Notes: a model not told the origin generated them from the letters alone. Positions 17,016-25,748 are shown, counted from the first letter of the stretch. The stretch: 64,000 bases of DNA from Caballeronia peredens (GCA_001544595.2 FCOH02000021.1:40174-104173); one strand, 5' to 3'. Numbers and translations: made by a program.

Positions 17016-18236
17016 GTGAGCGAAAAACAAGTGCAACTTCCGGCGGGCGCGCCGTCATCGCTTGCGCTCGAAGCGCATCTCGCGCCGTACGCCGCGCATT
17101 CCGCGCAATCGCGCGGCCGCCGCTTCCCCGAGACGCCGCCCGCGGCGCGCACCGAGTTCCAGCGCGACCGCGACCGCATCGTGCATTCGACTGCATTTCG
17201 CCGGCTCGAATACAAGACGCAGGTGTTCGTCAATCATGAAGGCGACCTGTTCCGCACGCGTCTCACGCACAGTCTCGAAGTGGCGCAGATCGCGCGTTCG
17301 GTTGCGCGCAATCTGCGGCTGAACGAAGATCTGGTCGAAGCCGTCTCGCTCGCGCACGATCTCGGCCACACGCCGTTCGGTCATGCCGGACAGGACGCGC
17401 TGCACGAATGCATGCGCGATCACGGCGGCTTCGAGCACAACTTGCAGAGTCTGGCCGTCGTCGACCAACTCGAAGAACACTATGGCGCGTTTAACGGCCT
17501 GAACCTGTGTTTCGAAACGCGCGAAGGCATTCTCAAGCACTGTTCGCGCGAGAACGCGCGCAAGCTGGGCGATCTCGGCGAGCGCTTTCTCACGGGCAAG
17601 CAGCCGTCGCTCGAAGCGCAGATCGCCAATGTCGCCGACGAAATCGCGTACAACAATCACGATGTCGACGACGGCCTGCGTTCCGGCCTCATCACGCTCG
17701 AACAGCTTTCGGAGGTGAGCCTCTGGCACACGCACTTCGAGGCTGCGCGCGCCGATTATCCGAACATCGACGGGCGCAGGCTGATTCACGAGACCATCCG
17801 CCGCATCATCAATACGCTGATCGTCGATCTGATCGAGTCGACCAGCCGCAATCTGGAACGCGTCGCGCCGCAGTCGATCGACGACATCCGCAACGCGCCG
17901 CCGCTCGTCGCGCACAGCGAAGAAGTCGCGGCGCAGGCGGCGCAACTCAAGCGCTTCCTGTTCAGGAACCTCTACCGGCATTTCCGCGTGATGCGCATGG
18001 CCAACAAGGCGAAGCGCGTCGTGACCGGGCTGTTCGACGCCTTCACCGACGATCCGCGCCTGTTGCCGCCCGCCTATCAGGCGCGCCAGCCCGTCGCGGA
18101 GGAGTCGGCGAACGATGCGCCTTCGGCGAGCTACGACAGTTCGCAGGCGCGGCTCATCGCGCATTACATCGCCGGGATGACGGATCGCTATGCATTGAAG
18201 GAGTATCAACGCCTGTTTGTCATCGACAACAACTAA
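17016..18236 (+). CDS. dgt: Deoxyguanosinetriphosphate triphosphohydrolase-like dNTPase
   Basis: This 406-residue HD-domain protein hydrolyses deoxynucleoside triphosphates to the nucleoside and tripolyphosphate. Motifs seen are RDRDRIVHSTAFRRLEYKTQVF, the metal ligand His in RLTHSLEVAQIAR, the HD pair in SLAHDLGHTPFGHAG, and DEIAYNNHDVDDGL. This pattern fits the dGTPase type 2 subfamily. The start is GTG. It lies 44 nt after aroB and 45 nt before ugpB, and could be read with either. Confidence 0.93.
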   Translation: MSEKQVQLPAGAPSSLALEAHLAPYAAHSAQSRGRRFPETPPAARTEFQRDRDRIVHSTAFRRLEYKTQVFVNHEGDLFRTRLTHSLEVAQIARSVARNLRLNEDLVEAVSLAHDLGHTPFGHAGQDALHECMRDHGGFEHNLQSLAVVDQLEEHYGAFNGLNLCFETREGILKHCSRENARKLGDLGERFLTGKQPSLEAQIANVADEIAYNNHDVDDGLRSGLITLEQLSEVSLWHTHFEAARADYPNIDGRRLIHETIRRIINTLIVDLIESTSRNLERVAPQSIDDIRNAPPLVAHSEEVAAQAAQLKRFLFRNLYRHFRVMRMANKAKRVVTGLFDAFTDDPRLLPPAYQARQPVAEESANDAPSASYDSSQARLIAHYIAGMTDRYALKEYQRLFVIDNN

Positions 18237-18281
18237 TATCGCGCATTTTCAAAGCGCGAATTCGCAAAAGGAGACTCATCG

Positions 18282-19607
18282 ATGAGCTGCAAGCCCTTGT
18301 TCCGCTCGATCTCGGCCGCGGCCGTTCTGGCGTTCGGCGCCAGCACCGCGGCGCACGCCGCGACGGAAATCCAGTTCTGGCACGCGATGGAAGCCGCGCT
18401 CGGCGAGCGCGTGAACGACATCGCCAACGATTTCAACGCGTCGCAGAGCGATTACAAGATCGTCCCCGTGTTCAAGGGCACGTATGACCAGACGCTCGCG
18501 GCGGGCATCGCGGCGTATCGCAGCGGCAACGCGCCCGCGATCCTGCAGGTCTACGAAGTCGGCACCGCAACGATGATGCAGGCGAAGAAGGCCGTCGTTC
18601 CCGTCTCCGACGTGTTCAAGCAGGCGGGCGTGCCGCTCGACGAAAAAGCTTTCGTTCCGACCATCTCCGGTTATTACAGCGACGCGAAGACCGGCCACCT
18701 GATTTCGATGCCGTTCAACAGTTCGACGCCGGTGCTCTACTACAACAAGGACGCGTTCAAGAAGGCCGGCCTCGATCCGAACCAGCCGCCGAAGACCTGG
18801 GCCGATGTCGAAGCCGACGCGAAGAAGATCAGGGCCGCGGGTTATTCGTGCGGCTACTCGTCGGGCTGGCAGAGCTGGATTCAGCTCGAAAACTACAGCG
18901 CATGGCATGCGGCGCCGTTTGCATCGAAGAACAATGGTTTCGACGGCCTCGACGCCAAGCTCGAATTCAACAAGCCGCTGCAGGTCGCGCACATCGCTTT
19001 TTTGCAGAAGATGGCGAAGGAAGGCAACTTCACCTACGTGGGCCGCAAGGACGAGCCGGTGTCGAAGTTCTATAGCGGCGATTGCGGCATCATCACGAAC
19101 TCGTCGGGCTCGCGCGCGACCATCAACAAGTTCGCGAAGTTCGACTACGGCATCGGCATGATGCCCTACGACGCGAGCGTGAAGGGCGCGCCGCAGAACG
19201 CGATCATCGGCGGGGCAAGTTTGTGGGTGTTGTCGGGCAAGGACCTGGCGGTGTACAAGGGCGTCGCGAAGTTTCTCGCCTACCTGACTTCCGCGCCGGT
19301 CGCGGCGAAGTGGCATCAGGACACGGGCTATCTGCCGGTCACGCAGGCCGCGTATGAACTCACGCAGAAACAGGGCTTCTACGACAAGAATCCCGGCGCG
19401 GACATCGCCATCAAGCAGATGCTGAACAAGCCGCCGCTCGCCTACACGAAGGGCCTGCGCCTCGGCAACATGCCGCAGATCCGCACCATCGTCGACGAAG
19501 AACTCGAGCAGGTCTGGGCCGACAAGAAGACGCCGCAACAGGCGCTCGACGCATCGGTGCAACGCGGCGACGAACTGCTGAGCCGCTTCGAGAAGGCCGG
19601 CAACTAA
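18282..19607 (+). CDS. ugpB: sn-glycerol-3-phosphate ABC transporter substrate-binding protein
   Basis: UgpB is the periplasmic binding protein for glycerol-3-phosphate and glycerophosphodiesters. The 441-residue protein has a signal peptide (1-26, ending AAHA) and the family 1 binding-protein fold. TEIQFWHAMEAALGERVNDIANDFN is typical of UgpB, including the tryptophan and glutamate that contact the ligand; SSTPVLYYNKDAF and GYSCGYSSGWQSWIQLENYSAWH are further marks. A good AAAGGAGA ribosome site lies upstream. It leads an operon with ugpA, ugpE, ugpC and the phosphodiesterase. A strong hairpin follows the stop. Confidence 0.95.
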   Translation: MSCKPLFRSISAAAVLAFGASTAAHAATEIQFWHAMEAALGERVNDIANDFNASQSDYKIVPVFKGTYDQTLAAGIAAYRSGNAPAILQVYEVGTATMMQAKKAVVPVSDVFKQAGVPLDEKAFVPTISGYYSDAKTGHLISMPFNSSTPVLYYNKDAFKKAGLDPNQPPKTWADVEADAKKIRAAGYSCGYSSGWQSWIQLENYSAWHAAPFASKNNGFDGLDAKLEFNKPLQVAHIAFLQKMAKEGNFTYVGRKDEPVSKFYSGDCGIITNSSGSRATINKFAKFDYGIGMMPYDASVKGAPQNAIIGGASLWVLSGKDLAVYKGVAKFLAYLTSAPVAAKWHQDTGYLPVTQAAYELTQKQGFYDKNPGADIAIKQMLNKPPLAYTKGLRLGNMPQIRTIVDEELEQVWADKKTPQQALDASVQRGDELLSRFEKAGN

Positions 19608-19621
19608 GGTCGTTTGAGCCA

Positions 19622-19644
19622 GCGCCCGCGTGCCGCGCGGGCGC
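19622..19644 (+). other. Intercistronic hairpin between ugpB and ugpA
   Basis: GCGCCCGCG and CGCGGGCGC form a perfect 9-bp GC-only stem with a TGCCG loop. There is no T tract, so it is more likely a 3'-stabilising or partial stop element than a full terminator. This position after a binding-protein gene fits the usual need for excess binding protein over permease. Confidence 0.6.
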
Positions 19645-19663
19645 GTCGTTCAGGACACATCGC

Positions 19664-20548
19664 ATGGAAAAACGGTCTCGTTTCGATACGGGCGTCTTGC
19701 CGTATCTGCTCGTCGCGCCACAGCTCGCGATCACCGCGCTGTTCTTTCTCTGGCCCGCGGGCGAAGCGCTCTGGCAAGCGACGCAGAGCCAGGACGCGTT
19801 CGGCACGTCGAGCCAATTCGTCGGGCTCGCGAACTTCAGGCAATTGTTCGCCGATCCGCTCTATCTCTCGTCGTTCAATACGACGATGATCTTCTGCTCG
19901 CTCGTCACGGTGTCGGGACTCGTGATCTCGCTGCTGCTCGCCGCGTGCGCCGATCGCGTGACGCGCGGCGCGCGCGCGTATCAGACGTTGCTCATCTGGC
20001 CGTATGCGGTCGCGCCCGCGATCGCCGCCGTGCTGTGGTCGTTTCTGTTCAACCCGAGCATCGGGCTCGTCACTTACGCGCTGGCCAAGCAGGGCATCGT
20101 GTGGAATCACGCGCTGAACGGCACGCAGGCAATGTTCCTCGTCGTGCTCGCATCCGTGTGGAAGCAGGTCAGCTACAACTTCCTGTTCTTCTATGCCGGC
20201 CTGCAGGCGATTCCGCAATCGCTGATCGAAGCCGCCGCCATCGACGGCGCCGGCCCCGTGCGCCGCTTCTTCGGCATCGCGCTGCCGCTGCTGTCGCCGA
20301 CGTCGTTCTTCCTGCTCGTCGTGAATCTCGTCTACGCGTTCTTCGACACCTTCCCCGTGATCGATGCCGCCACCGGCGGCGGCCCCGCGCAATCGACCAA
20401 GACGCTCATCTACAAGATCTTCGCGGAAGGTTTCCAGGGACTCGACATCGGCAGTTCGGGCGCGCAGTCGGTCGTGCTGATGGTGATCGTCGTCGGATTG
20501 ACGATCGTCCAGTTCCGCTTCGTCGAACGCAGGGTGCAATACTCATGA
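19664..20548 (+). CDS. ugpA: sn-glycerol-3-phosphate ABC transporter permease UgpA
   Basis: UgpA is one of two inner membrane permease subunits of the glycerol-3-phosphate importer. The 294-residue protein has six membrane segments, beginning FDTGVLPYLLVAPQLAITALFFLWP, and an EAA loop reading EAAAIDGAGPVRRFFGIALPLLSPT that contacts the ATPase. Its stop overlaps the ugpE start in ATGA, so the two permeases are translationally coupled. Confidence 0.95.
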   Translation: MEKRSRFDTGVLPYLLVAPQLAITALFFLWPAGEALWQATQSQDAFGTSSQFVGLANFRQLFADPLYLSSFNTTMIFCSLVTVSGLVISLLLAACADRVTRGARAYQTLLIWPYAVAPAIAAVLWSFLFNPSIGLVTYALAKQGIVWNHALNGTQAMFLVVLASVWKQVSYNFLFFYAGLQAIPQSLIEAAAIDGAGPVRRFFGIALPLLSPTSFFLLVVNLVYAFFDTFPVIDAATGGGPAQSTKTLIYKIFAEGFQGLDIGSSGAQSVVLMVIVVGLTIVQFRFVERRVQYS

Positions 20549-21390
20549 TCGAGAATCGTCGCGGCTTCGATATCTTCTGTCACGCGGTGCTGCTTCTCGG
20601 CGTGGCGCTGATCGTGTTTCCGGTGTACGTCGCGTTCTGCGCGGCCACCATGAACTCGAAGGAAGTCTTCAGCGTGCCGCTTTCGCTCGTGCCGAGCACG
20701 CATCTCTTCGAGAACGTCGCGCACATCTGGACCTACGGCAGCGGCAATGCGGCGGCGCCGTTCGGCCTCATGCTGGTGAACAGCCTCGTGATGGCGCTCG
20801 TCATTTCGTTCGGCAAGATCGCGGTGTCCATCATTTCCGCGTATGCGATCGTGTTCTTCCGCTTCCCGCTGAAGAACCTCGCGTTCTGGCTCATCTTCAT
20901 CACGCTGATGCTGCCCGTCGAAGTGCGCATTTTCCCGACGGTGGAAGTCGTCTCGTCGATGCATCTGTCGAACACGTATGCCGGACTGACGCTGCCGCTG
21001 ATCGCCTCCGCGACGGCGACCTTTCTGTTCCGCCAGTTCTTCATGACTTTGCCCGACGAACTGATGGAAGCGGCGCGCATCGACGGCGCGGGTCCGCTGC
21101 GTTTCTTCTGGGACGTCGTGTTGCCGCTCTCGAAGACGAACATCGCGGCGCTCTTCGTGATCACGTTCATCTACGGCTGGAATCAGTATCTCTGGCCGAT
21201 CCTCATTACCAACCAGGTGTCGCTGCAGACGGCGGTGGTCGGCATCAAGAGCATGATCGCGTCCGGCGACACCGCGACCGAATGGCATCTCGTGATGACC
21301 GCTACCCTGCTCGCGATGCTGCCGCCGCTCGCAGTCGTGCTGACGATGCAGCGCTGGTTCGTGCGCGGTCTCGTCGATTCGGAAAAATAA
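20545..21390 (+). CDS. ugpE: sn-glycerol-3-phosphate ABC transporter permease UgpE
   Basis: UgpE is the second permease subunit. The 281-residue protein has six membrane segments and an EAA loop (EAARIDGAGPLRFFWDVVLPLSKTN). The C-terminal sequence QRWFVRGLVDSEK matches the usual end of this family. It starts inside the ugpA stop and ends 16 nt before ugpC. Confidence 0.95.
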   Translation: MIENRRGFDIFCHAVLLLGVALIVFPVYVAFCAATMNSKEVFSVPLSLVPSTHLFENVAHIWTYGSGNAAAPFGLMLVNSLVMALVISFGKIAVSIISAYAIVFFRFPLKNLAFWLIFITLMLPVEVRIFPTVEVVSSMHLSNTYAGLTLPLIASATATFLFRQFFMTLPDELMEAARIDGAGPLRFFWDVVLPLSKTNIAALFVITFIYGWNQYLWPILITNQVSLQTAVVGIKSMIASGDTATEWHLVMTATLLAMLPPLAVVLTMQRWFVRGLVDSEK

Positions 21391-21406
21391 CGGAGACCTC
21401 TGATAG

Positions 21407-22492
21407 ATGGCTGCGCTGAATCTCAAAGGCGTGAAGAAATCCTACGACGGCAAGACGTTCGTGCTGCACGGCATCGACGTGGCGGTCGACGACGGCGAGT
21501 TCGTCGTGATGGTCGGGCCTTCGGGCTGCGGCAAGTCCACGCTGCTGCGCATGGTCGCGGGGCTGGAAAGCGTGTCCGAAGGCGCGATCGAAATCGGCGG
21601 CAAGGTCGTGAACAAGCTGGAGCCGAAGGATCGCGACATCGCCATGGTGTTCCAGAACTACGCGCTTTATCCGCACATGAGCGTCGCGCAGAACATGGCG
21701 TATGCGCTCAAGATCGGCGGCGCGGACCGGGCGACCATCGACTCGCGCGTGGCGAACGCCGCGCGTATCCTCGAACTCGACCATCTGCTGGCGCGCAAGC
21801 CGCGCGAACTGTCGGGCGGGCAGCGGCAGCGCGTCGCAATGGGCCGCGCGATCGTGCGCGAGCCGGCCGTGTTTCTGTTCGACGAACCGTTGTCGAATCT
21901 CGACGCCAAGCTGCGCGTGCAGATGCGGCTCGAAATCCAGCGCCTGCACGCACGCCTCGCCACGACGAGCCTGTATGTCACGCACGATCAGATCGAAGCG
22001 ATGACGCTCGCGCAACGCGTGATCGTGATGAACAAGGGACACGCCGAGCAGATCGGCGCGCCGACCGAAGTGTACGAACGTCCGGCGACCGTGTTCGTCG
22101 CGAGTTTCATCGGTTCGCCGGCGATGAATCTGCTCGAAGGGCGCCTGTCGGAAGACGGAACGACTTTCGCCGTCGCGGGCGACGGGCCGGCGCTGCCCGT
22201 CGCGGGCGCGAGCGGCCTCACGCGTGCGATGCACGGGCGCGAGTGGATCGTCGGCATTCGGCCCGAGCACATGACGCCGGGCATCGAAGGCGCGGCGAGC
22301 GCGACGCTCGATGTCGATTCGGCCGAACTGCTCGGCGCCGACAATCTCGCGCACGGCAGGTGGGGCAATCACGACGTGGCGGCGCGCCTGCCGCACGAGC
22401 ATCGGCCGCAGCGCGGCGAGCGCCTGGCGGTGTCGTTGTCCGCGCGTCATCTGCATTTCTTCGATCCGGCCACGGGCCTGCGCGCCAACTGA
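21407..22492 (+). CDS. ugpC: sn-glycerol-3-phosphate ABC transporter ATPase UgpC
   Basis: UgpC is the ATPase that drives the importer, a member of the MalK/UgpC carbohydrate importer group. In the 361-residue protein the Walker A loop is GPSGCGKST (37-45), the signature is LSGGQRQR, Walker B is VFLFDEPLSNLDA and the switch histidine lies in YVTHDQ. After about residue 240 comes the regulatory MOP/TOBE-like domain typical of MalK-type ATPases (IVGIRPEHMTPG). The phosphodiesterase gene follows 14 nt downstream. Confidence 0.94.
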   Translation: MAALNLKGVKKSYDGKTFVLHGIDVAVDDGEFVVMVGPSGCGKSTLLRMVAGLESVSEGAIEIGGKVVNKLEPKDRDIAMVFQNYALYPHMSVAQNMAYALKIGGADRATIDSRVANAARILELDHLLARKPRELSGGQRQRVAMGRAIVREPAVFLFDEPLSNLDAKLRVQMRLEIQRLHARLATTSLYVTHDQIEAMTLAQRVIVMNKGHAEQIGAPTEVYERPATVFVASFIGSPAMNLLEGRLSEDGTTFAVAGDGPALPVAGASGLTRAMHGREWIVGIRPEHMTPGIEGAASATLDVDSAELLGADNLAHGRWGNHDVAARLPHEHRPQRGERLAVSLSARHLHFFDPATGLRAN

Positions 22493-22506
22493 AGAAGGAG
22501 GTCGAG

Positions 22507-23262
22507 ATGAGAACCTGGCCTTATCCCGCGATCGTCGCGCATCGCGGCGGCGGCAAGCTCGCGCCCGAGAATACGCTCGAAGCCATCGACGTCGGTGCGC
22601 GTCACGGTCTCCGGATGATCGAGTTCGACGCGAAGCTTTCCGCCGACGACATCGTGTTCCTGCTGCACGACGATGCCGTCGATCGCACGTCGAACGGCCG
22701 CGGCGTCGCGAAATCGATGACCTACGCGCAACTGCGCGCGCTCGACGCGGGCACCTGGTTCGGCAACGCGTTCGCGGGCGCGCGCATGCCGACGCTCGCG
22801 CAAGTGCGCGAACGCTGCGCGAAACACGGGCTCGCGGCGAACATCGAGATCAAGCCGAGTCAGGGGCGCGACGTGGAGACGGGCGTACTTGTCGCGCGCG
22901 AGGCGGCCACATTGTGGGCGGACGCGGATCCGATGCCGCTGTTGTCGTCGTTTTCGTATGCGGCGCTGGAAGCGGCCCGCGACGTCGCGCCGAATCTGCC
23001 GCGCGGCATGCTGTACGAACGCGTGCCGCAGAACTGGCGCGCGCAGACCGCGGCGTTATCGTGCGTGTCGCTGCACGCGAATCATCGCTCGCTCGATGAA
23101 GCGCTGGTCGCGCAAATCAAGGACGCGGGCCTGCGCATTCTCGCCTACACCGTGAACGATCCGGCGCGCGCGCGGCTTCTGACGCAATGGGGCGTCGACG
23201 CGATCTGCACGGATCGCATCGACATCATCGGCGCGGATTTTCTGGAAACGTCGTCGGACTGA
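22507..23262 (+). CDS. ugpQ: Glycerophosphodiester phosphodiesterase, UgpQ type
   Basis: UgpQ splits glycerophosphodiesters to glycerol-3-phosphate and an alcohol, normally in the cytoplasm, so deacylated phospholipids brought in by UgpBAEC can be used for phosphate and carbon. The 251-residue protein has no signal peptide, which fits UgpQ rather than periplasmic GlpQ. Active-site motifs are AHRGGGKLAPENT, EFDAKLSADDIVFLLHDD and ANIEIKPSQG. The start at 22507 follows a GGAGGT ribosome site. It is the last gene of the ugp operon and converges with the DUF883 gene only 4 nt away, without a clear terminator between. Confidence 0.93.
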   Translation: MRTWPYPAIVAHRGGGKLAPENTLEAIDVGARHGLRMIEFDAKLSADDIVFLLHDDAVDRTSNGRGVAKSMTYAQLRALDAGTWFGNAFAGARMPTLAQVRERCAKHGLAANIEIKPSQGRDVETGVLVAREAATLWADADPMPLLSSFSYAALEAARDVAPNLPRGMLYERVPQNWRAQTAALSCVSLHANHRSLDEALVAQIKDAGLRILAYTVNDPARARLLTQWGVDAICTDRIDIIGADFLETSSD

Positions 23263-23266
23263 GACG

Positions 23267-23644
23267 TCAGCGCACGCGCGCGAGCAGAACGCCCGCAACC
23301 AGCGCAAGCCCGCCGACGAGCACGATCGTCTGCCAGGGTTTTTCGTGGATGTACGCATCAGCGTCTTCGAAGACGGCGCCGGCGCGCTGTCTCAGCACGG
23401 CGTGCGTGTCGTTCAGGCGCGCGCGGGCGTTGTCGAGACGATCGCTGATCTGCGCGCGCAGTGCGGCAGCATCGGCCGAGGTGCCTTCGGCCAGCGTGCT
23501 TTCGAGTTCGCTCAGGAGCGAGCGCAGTTCGGAACCGATGTCCTCGGCCGCCTCGCGTCCATGCCGCGCCATGCGGCGTGCACGGCGGCTGGTGGTGGTC
23601 CAGGAATCTCCGATGGCGTCTCGCGTATTAGGCAATGCGTTCAT
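23267..23644 (-). CDS. DUF883 family membrane-anchored protein (ElaB/YqjD-like)
   Basis: The 125-residue protein has the DUF883 plan: a charged helical N-terminal part (SELRSLLSELESTLAEGTSADAAALRAQISDRLDNARARL) and a C-terminal membrane helix preceded by DAYIHEKPWQTIVLVGGLALVAGVLLARVR. In E. coli the relatives ElaB and YqjD are inner membrane proteins that bind ribosomes in stationary phase; that role is not shown for this protein. I chose ATG 23644 because GGAG lies at the right distance upstream. The open frame continues to 23818, but those residues look random. Confidence 0.88.
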   Translation of the reverse strand: MNALPNTRDAIGDSWTTTSRRARRMARHGREAAEDIGSELRSLLSELESTLAEGTSADAAALRAQISDRLDNARARLNDTHAVLRQRAGAVFEDADAYIHEKPWQTIVLVGGLALVAGVLLARVR

Positions 23645-23868
23645 AGATCGCTCCGTCGATGGATAGTCGTGGATTGCCCGCCCATTACAGCGGGGAAACC
23701 CATCATGCAGCAAATTCGGTGCCGATGCTGCGCGCCCGCGCGATATGCCGATGAACCTCGCCGCAAACACTCGCTCCGATGTTTGCTGTCGCGATGCGCC
23801 TGCACGTAAGAACTGCAAGCATTGCGTTCAAACGAAGGTCACATTTACAAGCACCATCGAAACGAAAA
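23645..23868. other. Non-coding stretch upstream of the DUF883 gene
   Basis: Together with the ompW terminator and tail this makes a gene-free gap of about 310 nt. The part nearest 23645 should hold the DUF883 promoter and ribosome site. GC falls visibly compared with the neighbouring genes. I see no RNA gene or repeat in it. Confidence 0.5.
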
Positions 23869-23894
23869 CGCCGGCATGCGCAAACATGCCGGCG
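23869..23894 (-). terminator. Rho-independent terminator of ompW
   Basis: CGCCGGCATG and CATGCCGGCG form a perfect 10-bp stem with a six-base loop. Read on the minus strand it is followed by CGTTTTCGTTTCG, a T-rich tail, so it ends the ompW transcript about 60 nt past its stop. Confidence 0.8.
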
Positions 23895-23955
23895 ATATAT
23901 TGGTTACTGCGCTGCTGTTTATATCGTCGTAATTGTGTTGTTCAGCAAATATCGT

Positions 23956-24681
23956 TTAGAAGCGATAGCCTACGCGCAAATATGTGACGATCGGGTTGAG
24001 CGTGATTTTCGCCTGCGACTGAACATTGAGCGTTCCCACGGGCGTTTGCGCTTGCGTGTTCAGCTTGGCCGTGGCCTTCAGCGGAATGAACGAGACGGAA
24101 AATCCGGCGAACCAGTGTTCCGTAAAATTGTACGTCGCGCCGACATTAAACACGGGCGCCCACGAACTATCCGTGTCCACGCTGGTCGGACCATGCAGAA
24201 CGGAGCCTTCGAATTGCTGGTTCGTGATTTTCGCGTCGGTGAACCAGGTGCGCGTCACGCCAATGCCGACGTAAGGACGCAGCTTCGCCGAAGGAGCATT
24301 GAAGAAGTATTTGAACAGCAGCGTCGGACTCCATTGCTTGGCGCTGCCAAGCTTGCCGTACTGCGAGAACGTGCCTTTGCCTTCGAGATCGAACGTCGGC
24401 GGAATGCCCATCTCGAGTTCGGCTGCGATGTGATCGGTTGCGAAGTAGCCGAATGTGAAGCCGGCGGTGTCGGCGCTCGAAATACCGGCGCCCGTGCCTG
24501 GAACATCGATATTGACGGGAGATCCGCCTACACTAGTTTCTTTGAGCGGACCACTGCTGTCTTGCGGGGCAAAGTGAAACCAGCCACCAGTTACGTAGAA
24601 GGATCCGGCCGACTGCGCATGTGCTGCGGTAGACACACATGCTAATGCCGCGATCCCCGTGACGACTTGTTTTATTTTCAA
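23956..24681 (-). CDS. ompW: OmpW family outer membrane protein
   Basis: OmpW proteins are eight-stranded outer membrane beta barrels with a hydrophobic channel, linked to small-molecule uptake and stress resistance. This 241-residue protein has a signal peptide (1-22, ending AAHA), the N-terminal barrel sequence GSFYVTGGWFHFAPQ, the family signature RPYVGIGVTRTWFTDAK, and a C-terminal phenylalanine (YLRVGYRF) as outer membrane insertion signal. The start is a TTG, supported by a GGAGGAG ribosome site at 24688-24694, six bases upstream; there is no in-frame ATG nearby. A CATAAT candidate -10 lies further upstream on the minus strand. Confidence 0.92.
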   Translation of the reverse strand: MKIKQVVTGIAALACVSTAAHAQSAGSFYVTGGWFHFAPQDSSGPLKETSVGGSPVNIDVPGTGAGISSADTAGFTFGYFATDHIAAELEMGIPPTFDLEGKGTFSQYGKLGSAKQWSPTLLFKYFFNAPSAKLRPYVGIGVTRTWFTDAKITNQQFEGSVLHGPTSVDTDSSWAPVFNVGATYNFTEHWFAGFSVSFIPLKATAKLNTQAQTPVGTLNVQSQAKITLNPIVTYLRVGYRF

Positions 24682-24887
24682 TTTGTGCTCCTCCGAAAAA
24701 GCACGCTCATTATGAACACATCATTTCAAAGTAACCATAGCGTCGCCGTAGAGCATTTTCCCTAGGGCAGAGAGCGGCTTCGGGGCTTCGTTGCACGGCA
24801 CTTGCATGCGTTTCGTTCATGCGGCCGTAATGGCTCCAACCGGCCCCCGATCGGGGTAACACAAACGCGACCAACGGAATATCCAGA

Positions 24888-25595
24888 ATGGCACGGCTTG
24901 CACGACTCTACGTTCCCGAACAGCCGCAGCATGTCATCCTGCGTGGTCTCGACCAGCAGCCCGCTTTTGTCGACGACCAGGACTACGAGCTCTTCATCGA
25001 CTGTTTGAGGACTGCTTCACGTGATCATCACCTCTCCATCCATGCCTACGCACTGATGCCGCAGGCAGTGCATCTGCTCGTCACGCCTCGCGACGAGTCC
25101 AGCTTGCCCAAGGCCATGCAGGCCGTCGGACGTCGTTACGTAGCGCACTTCAATCGCCGTTACATGCGACGTGGCACGCTGTGGGAAGGCCGTTACCGGG
25201 CCACCGTCATCGAAGGCGAGCGCTACTTCCTGCTTGCCACGCGCGTCGTCGAAATGGCGCCCGTGCGTGCTCAACTCGTTGCGACGCCGCAAGACTACAA
25301 GTGGTCCAGCTACCGCCATCACATCGGGCTCACGCTCGACGGGCTCATCACCGACCATCCGCTCTTCTGGTCGCTCGGCAACACGCCGTTCGAACGCCAG
25401 CACGCCTACAAGGAGCTGTGCGAACAACCGCTCGACGAACGCGAAGCCAACCGTCTGCTTCAGGCAACACTCAAGGGCTGGGTGCTCGGCAGCGATGCCT
25501 ATCGCGAATGGGCGGCCCGCGCCGCCAACCGCCGGGTGTCGCCGCTGCCGCGCGGACGGCCGCGCAAGATTCGCGAAACCCCACAGGCTCAATAA
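24888..25595 (+). CDS. RAYT-like (IS200-type Y1 transposase fold) protein, catalytic residues lost
   Basis: This 235-residue protein has the fold markers of REP-associated tyrosine transposases: VPEQPQHVILRG at the start, FIDCLRTASRDHHLSIHAYALMP, GRRYVAHFNRRYMRRGTLWEGRYRATVI, and DYKWSSYRHHIG. Active members read MPNHVHLL for the HUH metal-binding motif and RYIELNPVRAG for the catalytic tyrosine. Here the first reads MPQAVHLL (residues 57-64), losing one histidine, and the second reads RVVEMAPVRAQ (119-129), with Val120 where the tyrosine should be. The frame is otherwise intact with a proper end and terminator. No inverted repeats or target duplications flank it. It is likely a domesticated DNA- or RNA-binding relative rather than an active transposase. 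It lies between ompW, divergent, and gltB. Confidence 0.85.
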   Translation: MARLARLYVPEQPQHVILRGLDQQPAFVDDQDYELFIDCLRTASRDHHLSIHAYALMPQAVHLLVTPRDESSLPKAMQAVGRRYVAHFNRRYMRRGTLWEGRYRATVIEGERYFLLATRVVEMAPVRAQLVATPQDYKWSSYRHHIGLTLDGLITDHPLFWSLGNTPFERQHAYKELCEQPLDEREANRLLQATLKGWVLGSDAYREWAARAANRRVSPLPRGRPRKIRETPQAQ

Positions 25596-25627
25596 CGGCC
25601 ACATGCACCAAAGCTGTAGCGAAAAAT

Positions 25628-25669
25628 GAAACGGCGTCTCGAATTCTCGGGCAACGCCGTTTCTTTTTT
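25628..25669 (+). terminator. Rho-independent terminator after the RAYT-like gene
   Basis: GAAACGGCGT (25628-25637) pairs with ACGCCGTTTC (25654-25663) in a perfect 10-bp stem followed by six T residues. It isolates the RAYT-like gene from gltB. Confidence 0.9.
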
Positions 25670-25684
25670 ATGATCATTGATAGA

Positions 25685-25730
25685 GCCCCAATTAAATGGG
25701 GCATGTTTGCACCATATCGATAATTGGTGC
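25685..25730. repeat. Two adjacent inverted repeats upstream of the gltB promoter
   Basis: GCCCCA/TGGGGC (25685-25702, six-base spacer) and GCACCA/TGGTGC (25709-25730, ten-base spacer around ATCGAT) lie side by side in an AT-rich stretch just before a likely gltB promoter. They are placed like binding sites for a regulator, which is inference only. Confidence 0.4.
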
Positions 25731-25748
25731 CTGACCATCACATTTTAT

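Noticed and set aside
23645..23818. Extension of the DUF883 gene to an earlier start
   Set aside because: The 58 extra residues lack family similarity, while GGAG at a proper distance supports ATG 23644.
24700..25700. An active insertion sequence around the transposase-like gene
   Set aside because: No terminal repeats, target duplication or second copy are visible, and the catalytic residues are missing.
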